Origin: Sulfuricurvum sp.
GTDB taxonomy: Bacteria; Campylobacterota; Campylobacteria; Campylobacterales; Sulfurimonadaceae
Direction of reading: 5' to 3'
Length of the DNA stretch: 64,000 nt
Assembly (NCBI GenBank): GCA_030694265.1
Contig: JAUXYP010000002.1
Location: forward strand, 186,001-250,000
Part shown: piece by piece, positions 59,488 through 64,000 of the stretch
How the letters are laid out: each line of letters begins with the position of its first letter
Position numbering within the stretch: the stretch's first letter is position 1
Position numbers and translations under genes: made by a program
The notes under the pieces: generated by a model
Database searches by the model: none
Told to the model about the DNA's origin: nothing
The model's input: only the letters and a program-made list of their open reading frames with translations

Positions 59488-59570
59488 AGCATGTTCTCGA
59501 TTCGTGTGTAATTTTAAGGGAATTTTACCGTGAAAAAGGTGTTAAGAAAATGAAGCGCATGAGTTAATCG

Positions 59571-59595
59571 TTATTCCCAATGATATTGGGAATAA
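59571..59595. terminator. hairpin after cheZ
   Basis: TTATTCCCAA and TTGGGAATAA form a perfect 10-bp stem with a 5-base loop, 5 bases beyond the cheZ stop on the minus strand. It lacks a long T-tract on that side, so it may also act as an RNA-stability element. Confidence 0.5.
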
Positions 59596-59600
59596 GAGTA

Positions 59601-60299
59601 CTATTTTTGTCCAAATGAAGCGAGCAGTGCTTCGATGTCTTCACTACTTACAATATCTGTAGTATTGTCACCTGGGAGATGGACTGCGGAAGTGACGCGT
59701 TTAGAGTCATCGACTTTACTTGAAAAAAGGTGATTCATATACGTAGAAAGGGCACGCATTACATTGATAACCCGTTCAATTTTCTGGCGATGGATATCCT
59801 GATATTGCATAATGTCCATGATATTCATGACGGTATCAATATTGGTTTCCATCATATCTTTTAAAGAAGCATTTTTTGCTTTTGCTGCTTTATTTTGTGC
59901 CAATTGCGTTTGAAATGCTTCTACATGAGGAAATTTAGTACATAAGGTTCCAAAAAGGGCGATGTTGGCTTCTAAAATGTCGTCAATCTCTGCAACTGTA
60001 TCTTCCGCATTAGTAAGATCATTACTAATTCCCTCGACTAGATCAAAAATTTCCGTTGCTTTTTCTTCGCTTTCTTTTGTTACATCGTCCAGTTGATGTA
60101 CCATTTTATTATCATCGGTAGGAGGTGGAGGAGGCCAACTGTGAACGGCGGAAGCACGGTATCCATGAGGATCGTCTATACTATTAAAAAGCGCTTCGCT
60201 ATCCTCTTCGCTGGTATCGGTTACTGCTTCATTAGCTATCTCACCCATGTCCATATCAATATCTTCATTCATCAGTGCATCAAGTTCTTCTTGAGTCAT
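59601..60299 (-). CDS. cheZ: CheZ-like CheY-P phosphatase (Campylobacterota type)
   Basis: It dephosphorylates CheY-P. The 232-residue product has an acidic N-terminal part with a proline run (PPPPP, about 56-60), then a long helical hairpin with the catalytic pattern D168-IHR-Q172 (in QYQDIHRQKIERV), equivalent to Asp143 and Gln147 of E. coli CheZ. The C-terminal SSEDIEALLASFGQ matches the CheY-binding tail. The N-terminal MTQEELDALM also resembles the CheY-binding start of FliM. This is the divergent CheZ known from Helicobacter (HP0170) and Campylobacter (Cj0700), beside prfB/U32 there. Confidence 0.82.
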   Translation of the reverse strand: MTQEELDALMNEDIDMDMGEIANEAVTDTSEEDSEALFNSIDDPHGYRASAVHSWPPPPPTDDNKMVHQLDDVTKESEEKATEIFDLVEGISNDLTNAEDTVAEIDDILEANIALFGTLCTKFPHVEAFQTQLAQNKAAKAKNASLKDMMETNIDTVMNIMDIMQYQDIHRQKIERVINVMRALSTYMNHLFSSKVDDSKRVTSAVHLPGDNTTDIVSSEDIEALLASFGQK

Positions 60300-60332
60300 A
60301 ATATTAGTACCTCAGGTTGCGAAATATTGCAC

Positions 60333-60339
60333 TATAATA
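60333..60339. promoter_or_regulatory. overlapping -10 boxes for cheZ and the PHP gene
   Basis: TATAATA reads TATAAT on the plus strand (60333-60338) and, on the minus strand, TATTAT (60339-60334) preceded by TGA for an extended -10. The two start codons lie about 34-35 bases away on either side, a nearly symmetrical arrangement. Confidence 0.5.
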
Positions 60340-60372
60340 TCATGAATATGATTATTTTCAATAGGAAATTGC

Positions 60373-61152
60373 ATGAAAGTTGACCTTCATAACCATACCG
60401 TACTGTGTAATCACGCAACAGGAAGCGTAAATGAGTACGTGGAAGCTGCGATTGCGTGCGGAACACAGTATTTTGGTTTTTCCGATCATGCTCCGATGAT
60501 GTTTGATCCCCAATATCGGATGAAGTTCGAAGAGATGGAGCTGTACGAAGGGTGGGTGCACCAAGCGCAAGAGCAGTATCGGGATAAGATCACCGTTTTA
60601 TTAGGCTATGAAGTGGATTACCTTCCCGGGTATCTAGACGAGCGAGTTTTAAAACGTTCGTGTGATTATTTGATCGGTTCTGTCCATTTTATTGATGAGT
60701 GGGGATTTGATAACCCTGAATTTATAGGACACTATAATAATATCAATATGGATGAAATTTATATTCGCTATTTTTCTCTCGTAGAAGAGATGGCGAAATT
60801 GGGAAAATTTAACATTGTCGGCCATTTTGATTTGCTCAAAGTATTTAATTTTTTTCCAAAAACTGATATTCGTCTTTTAGCTAAAGATGCCCTCAAAGCG
60901 ATCAAAAAAGCGGATATGACGATTGAAATCAATATGTCGGGTTTACGAAAACCGGTCAAAGAAGCTTATCCTTCGGATGAATTGCTTGAAGAGATTGCAA
61001 GTTTTGATATACCGATTACCTTTGCTTCTGATGCACATCGCAGCGATCAGGTTGGAATGTTCAGCGATGAGATAGAAGCCCTTGCACGGCAGATGGGATA
61101 CCGTGAATGTGCGTTATACCGAAACAAAGAACGGACAATGATTAAAATTTAA
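60373..61152 (+). CDS. hisK: PHP-family histidinol-phosphatase
   Basis: PHP-type histidinol phosphatases carry out the penultimate phosphate removal in histidine synthesis. The 259-residue product has the PHP metal motifs: DLHNHTVLCNHATGS (residues about 4-18), GFSDHAPM, GYEVDYLPG, IGSVHFIDEW, VGHFDLLKVF and FASDAHRSDQVG. The size and the GSVH/GHFDL motifs match the HisK/HisJ group, though other PHP phosphoesterases are similar. It is divergent from cheZ with a shared -10. No other his gene is in the window. Confidence 0.85.
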   Translation: MKVDLHNHTVLCNHATGSVNEYVEAAIACGTQYFGFSDHAPMMFDPQYRMKFEEMELYEGWVHQAQEQYRDKITVLLGYEVDYLPGYLDERVLKRSCDYLIGSVHFIDEWGFDNPEFIGHYNNINMDEIYIRYFSLVEEMAKLGKFNIVGHFDLLKVFNFFPKTDIRLLAKDALKAIKKADMTIEINMSGLRKPVKEAYPSDELLEEIASFDIPITFASDAHRSDQVGMFSDEIEALARQMGYRECALYRNKERTMIKI

Positions 61153-61186
61153 GCAGTAACCTTTTTTGGTTTAACGTTTAATTCGC

Positions 61187-61192
61187 TATAAT
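61187..61192 (+). promoter_or_regulatory. -10 box of glnA
   Basis: TATAAT within TTCGCTATAAT, 34 bases before the glnA ATG, with the strong ribosome binding site CAGGAGAAA between. I see no NtrC-type or sigma-54 site here. Confidence 0.65.
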
Positions 61193-61225
61193 TTTTGAAC
61201 TATTATCACATTTCAGGAGAAACGC

Positions 61226-62656
61226 ATGGGTAAATTCGTAAACAGCGTCGACGAGTTTTTTAGTTTTTGTAAAGAGAACGATGTTCAGTTCGTAGATTTT
61301 CGCTTCACAGATATGAAAGGGACATGGCATCATGTTACCTACCGTTACAGTGCAGTAAATGCAGGTCAATTTGAGGCTGGTTTACCATTTGACGGTTCTT
61401 CTATAGACGCGTGGCAGCCGATCAATAAATCTGATATGCTTTTGAAACCAGATGCACAATCTGCATTTATGGACCCGTTTACGGCTGATCCGACCATTAT
61501 CGTTTTCTGTGATGTTTTTGACATTTACAAAGGTCAAATGTACGAAAAATGCCCACGTTCAATCGCTAAAAAAGCATTAGAACACCTTGCGCATGCTGGA
61601 GTAGGCGATGTTGCGTATTTCGGTCCTGAAAATGAATTTTTCGTCTTTGATGATGTCAAAATTCGTGATGAAGTAAACTGCTCATACTATGAAGTAGATA
61701 CCGAAGAGGGTTCATGGAACGATGCAAAATCATTCCCAGACGGTTACAACACAGGGCACCGCCCACGTAACAAGGGGGGGTACTTCCCAGTAGCACCAAT
61801 CGACACTATGGTTGATTTACGTGCAGAAATGATGTTGGTACTAGAGCAAGTAGGTCTCGAAGTTATCCTGGGTCACCACGAAGTAGCGCAGGGTCAAGGC
61901 GAAATCGGAATCGTATTCGATACGCTTGTAAATGCAGCAGACAACGTTCAAAAGCTAAAATACGTTATCAAAATGGTAGCGCACCTCAATGGCAAGACAG
62001 TAACCTTTATGCCAAAACCACTTTACGGTGACAACGGTAACGGTATGCACGTTCACCAATCCATCTGGAAAGACGGTAAAAATACGTTCTACAAAGAGGG
62101 TGGTTACAGTAATTTGAGCGAAACGGCTCTTCACTATGTTGGTGGTGTTTTTGCACACGCACGCGCAATCGCAGCATTTACAAATCCGTCAACAAACTCT
62201 TACAAGCGTCTTATCCCAGGTTTTGAAGCACCGTCAATCTTGACGTACTCAAGCCAAAACCGTTCAGCATCTTGTCGTGTTCCATACGGTGCGGGTGAAA
62301 AAGCGACACGTATTGAAATGCGTTTCCCTGACTCTACTTCATGCCCATACCTTGCGTTTACGGCTATGTTGCTAGCAGGACTTGATGGTATCAAAAACAA
62401 AATGGTTCCAATCGGGCCAATGGATGAAGATCTATTCGAGTTAAGCCTTGATGAGATCCGTGAAAAAGGGATCCCTCAAATGCCACACACACTACGTGGT
62501 GCACTTGAATCCCTTATCCGTGATAATGAATTCCTAAGACCGGTAATGAGTGAATTGTTTATCGATACTTATCAGCACTACAAATTTGAAACACAAGTAT
62601 GGCCGGATGAAGCACGTCCAACAGCCTTCGAGTTCATTTCAACGTATTCTTGCTAA
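61226..62656 (+). CDS. glnA: glutamine synthetase type I
   Basis: GlnA makes glutamine from glutamate, ammonia and ATP. The 476-residue protein has the GSI motifs: [19 protein letters not shown] (blocks [15 protein letters not shown]), [55 protein letters not shown] (blocks [12 protein letters not shown]), and [17 protein letters not shown]. The adenylylation site, NLYDLPPEE in enterics, reads DLFELSLDE with Phe404 in place of Tyr, so GlnE-type control cannot work. It is a single gene between a PHP phosphatase and a membrane-anchored protein. Confidence 0.97.
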   Translation: MGKFVNSVDEFFSFCKENDVQFVDFRFTDMKGTWHHVTYRYSAVNAGQFEAGLPFDGSSIDAWQPINKSDMLLKPDAQSAFMDPFTADPTIIVFCDVFDIYKGQMYEKCPRSIAKKALEHLAHAGVGDVAYFGPENEFFVFDDVKIRDEVNCSYYEVDTEEGSWNDAKSFPDGYNTGHRPRNKGGYFPVAPIDTMVDLRAEMMLVLEQVGLEVILGHHEVAQGQGEIGIVFDTLVNAADNVQKLKYVIKMVAHLNGKTVTFMPKPLYGDNGNGMHVHQSIWKDGKNTFYKEGGYSNLSETALHYVGGVFAHARAIAAFTNPSTNSYKRLIPGFEAPSILTYSSQNRSASCRVPYGAGEKATRIEMRFPDSTSCPYLAFTAMLLAGLDGIKNKMVPIGPMDEDLFELSLDEIREKGIPQMPHTLRGALESLIRDNEFLRPVMSELFIDTYQHYKFETQVWPDEARPTAFEFISTYSC

Positions 62657-62674
62657 TCTAAAGACTTCTCTTCC

Positions 62675-62688
62675 CCCGCGTAAGCGGG
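62675..62688 (+). terminator. GUAA-tetraloop hairpin after glnA
   Basis: CCCGC and GCGGG close a GTAA (GNRA) tetraloop, 18 bases after the glnA stop, followed by ACTCCTCTATTAC. A short stem with a weak T-tract; it also resembles the CCCGCG-GCGGG palindromes dispersed in many bacterial genomes. Confidence 0.5.
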
Positions 62689-62769
62689 ACTCCTCTATTA
62701 CATTTCTATGACAATTATTTAAGAAACATTAGGCATAATTATTTACATTACTTATTAAAGGAAGTTCTT

Positions 62770-63201
62770 ATGCAACGTTATGGTTACACACGCGCCGGTA
62801 TGGCAATCTCATTGGCAGCAGCTGTAGGATTAGGCTATATTGCTTATTTACAATACAGTCTTGCCCAGGCTGATGCTGTTATTGCAACAACAATCGCTGA
62901 AGCGCATAAAGCAGCAAAAACGGTCTCAAAACAAAGTATGGATAAAAATGGTTCAGTAGAATTTTCAAAAAATGATGAGCTTGAGAAAAAAGGTTGGACC
63001 CTCTCGGAAAATAAGCAAAGCTACGAGCTTAAAACAGATGGAAAAGTACATGCCTCAATGCTATTGGATCATGTATCAGGCAAAGTTGTGTATAAAATTG
63101 ATTGCGGAAGTTTCAAAGAAGAAGCGGCACAGCAAGAGTGTTCAGATGTTTTAGATGGGACAGGTAAAAACTACGTCAACACGGACGAGGTACCTTGGTA
63201 G
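62770..63201 (+). CDS. membrane-anchored protein of unknown function
   Basis: The 143-residue product has one N-terminal anchor (TRAGMAISLAAAVGLGYIAY, residues about 8-27) followed by a periplasmic region: a helix to about residue 55 and a beta-rich C-terminal part with LSENKQSYELKTDGKVHASML and VVYKIDCGSFKEEAAQQECSD. Two Cys (about 117 and 128) may form a disulfide. The long N-terminal helix followed by beta strands recalls type IV pilin-like pseudopilins, but there is no pilin-type leader cleavage site. Not recognised; single gene, terminated by a strong hairpin. Confidence 0.65.
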   Translation: MQRYGYTRAGMAISLAAAVGLGYIAYLQYSLAQADAVIATTIAEAHKAAKTVSKQSMDKNGSVEFSKNDELEKKGWTLSENKQSYELKTDGKVHASMLLDHVSGKVVYKIDCGSFKEEAAQQECSDVLDGTGKNYVNTDEVPW

Positions 63202-63204
63202 TAT

Positions 63205-63233
63205 GAATATCCGTTCTTGAGGAACGGATATTC
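63205..63233. terminator. bidirectional terminator between the membrane protein gene and pckA
   Basis: GAATATCCGTTC and GAACGGATATTC form a perfect 12-bp stem around a TTGAG loop, in the 33-base gap between two converging stop codons. The stem is flanked by TTTA on the right and ATAC on the left. Confidence 0.8.
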
Positions 63234-63234
63234 T

Positions 63235-64000
63235 TTAGTCTATAACTTTTGGACCGGCAGCTGAGAAATCAAAACCGTTTTGTCCATCGTATTTTTTGAA
63301 GTTTTTGATAAACATTGCGGCTAGATTGTCACGCTGTACCAAATAAGCTTCTTTGTCAGCCCAAGCGTTACGTGGATTTAGAATAATCGGATCGACACCC
63401 TTAAGTGTTTTTGGAATATTAAAACGGAATGTATTGGTCGTATCGAATTCACTTTCACGAATAGAACCATCGAGAATAGCACGGATACATGAACGGGTAT
63501 CTTTGATGCTCATACGTTTTCCAACGCCATAAGCTCCTCCTGTCCATCCAGTGTTAACCAAATAAACATTTACATTATGTTTATCAATTTTTTCGCCCAA
63601 AAGTTTTGCATATACGGTTGGATGTAAAGGGAGAAACGCTTCGCCGAAACATGAGCTAAAGGTAGCAACAGGTTCGGTGATACCTCTCTCTGTTCCCGCA
63701 ACTTTAGCCGTATAGCCGCTGAGGAAGTAGTACATTGCCTGCTCTTTCGAAAGTTTACTAACCGGAGGAAGAACACCAAATGCATCTGCAGAGAGGAAGA
63801 TGATGTTTTGTGGATGGTCAGCTTGCAGAGAGGGTTTATGATTTTCAATGTGTTCAATAGGATAAGAGACACGGGTATTTTCGGTCTTAGAACCATCATT
63901 GTAGTTGACCATACCGTCTTCATCATAGACGACGTTTTCAAGCAACGCACCCTTACGGATAGCAGCATGAATCTCAGGCTCACTTGAAGGATCAAGATTG
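63235..64000 (-). CDS. pckA: phosphoenolpyruvate carboxykinase (ATP), C-terminal part
   Basis: PckA converts oxaloacetate to PEP in gluconeogenesis. The gene enters the window from the right edge: the frame stays open past 63945 to base 64000, reading [20 protein letters not shown] before [18 protein letters not shown], so what looks like a start at 63945 is internal. Family marks include [67 protein letters not shown] and NPRNAW. About 255 C-terminal residues are visible of an expected 520-530. Confidence 0.96.
   Translation of the reverse strand, partial: NLDPSSEPEIHAAIRKGALLENVVYDEDGMVNYNDGSKTENTRVSYPIEHIENHKPSLQADHPQNIIFLSADAFGVLPPVSKLSKEQAMYYFLSGYTAKVAGTERGITEPVATFSSCFGEAFLPLHPTVYAKLLGEKIDKHNVNVYLVNTGWTGGAYGVGKRMSIKDTRSCIRAILDGSIRESEFDTTNTFRFNIPKTLKGVDPIILNPRNAWADKEAYLVQRDNLAAMFIKNFKKYDGQNGFDFSAAGPKVID

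Noticed and set aside
63235-63945. pckA start at 63945
   Set aside because: The frame continues to the window edge with conserved PckA sequence, so that ATG-like position is internal.

Overview
This is a contiguous stretch of a free-living Campylobacterota (Epsilonproteobacteria) chromosome. The closest fit is a Sulfuricurvum/Sulfurimonas-type organism; that placement is my inference from gene order and protein style, not from a search. Supporting points are the separate but overlapping rpoB and rpoC, the flgB-flgC-fliE-ftsI cluster divergent from ftsW, the cheZ / U32 peptidase / purE / DUF3972 / glyQ neighbourhood known from Campylobacter and Helicobacter, and promoters with a clear TATAAT -10 but little -35. 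Coding density is very high. I see no rRNA, tRNA, CRISPR array, insertion sequence or prophage.

Layout. 0-13.7 kb is the transcription/translation block rplA(partial)-rplJ-rplL-rpoB-rpoC, then rpsL-rpsG-fusA. 13.7-18.2 kb holds a FAH-family hydrolase, a cytochrome b, bpt, prfB, panC and a lipoprotein. 18.2-23.7 kb is the envelope/flagellum block: ftsI, fliE, flgC and flgB leftwards from a probable sigma-54 promoter, and ftsW-murG rightwards. 23.7-37.6 kb has leuA, a BrnT/BrnA toxin-antitoxin pair, a long co-directional run (alaS, CopD-like protein, maf, bioF, orphan ABC ATPase, penicillin-binding protein 1A, DUF808), a small membrane protein, a DedA protein and uvrB. 37.7-42.1 kb is accessory: a YdhR-like protein, a 31-residue lysine-rich small gene, a secreted thioredoxin operon divergent from a MerR regulator, and an MscL with a C-terminal zinc ribbon.

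42.1-48.0 kb is the most interesting part. Two complete two-component systems surround genes for secreted proteins: a small periplasmic protein plus cytochrome c, a Ca-binding-repeat outer membrane barrel, and two unusual Met/Gln-rich secreted proteins. Nearly identical 22-bp elements with internal 11-bp direct repeats lie about 40 bp before each Met-rich gene. A different 11-bp direct repeat lies before the cytochrome operon. This suggests two paired sensing modules with distinct operators, apparently monitoring something in the periplasm.

48.0-64.0 kb is mostly housekeeping: an ADP-ribosylglycohydrolase family protein, an NhaC antiporter that seems to start at an AUC codon, an acetyltransferase-like protein, a YkuD protein, a di-heme cytochrome c peroxidase, a RecD2-type helicase, glyQ, DUF89, DUF3972, purE, a U32 peptidase, cheZ, a PHP phosphatase, glnA, a membrane-anchored protein, and the C-terminal part of pckA at the right edge.
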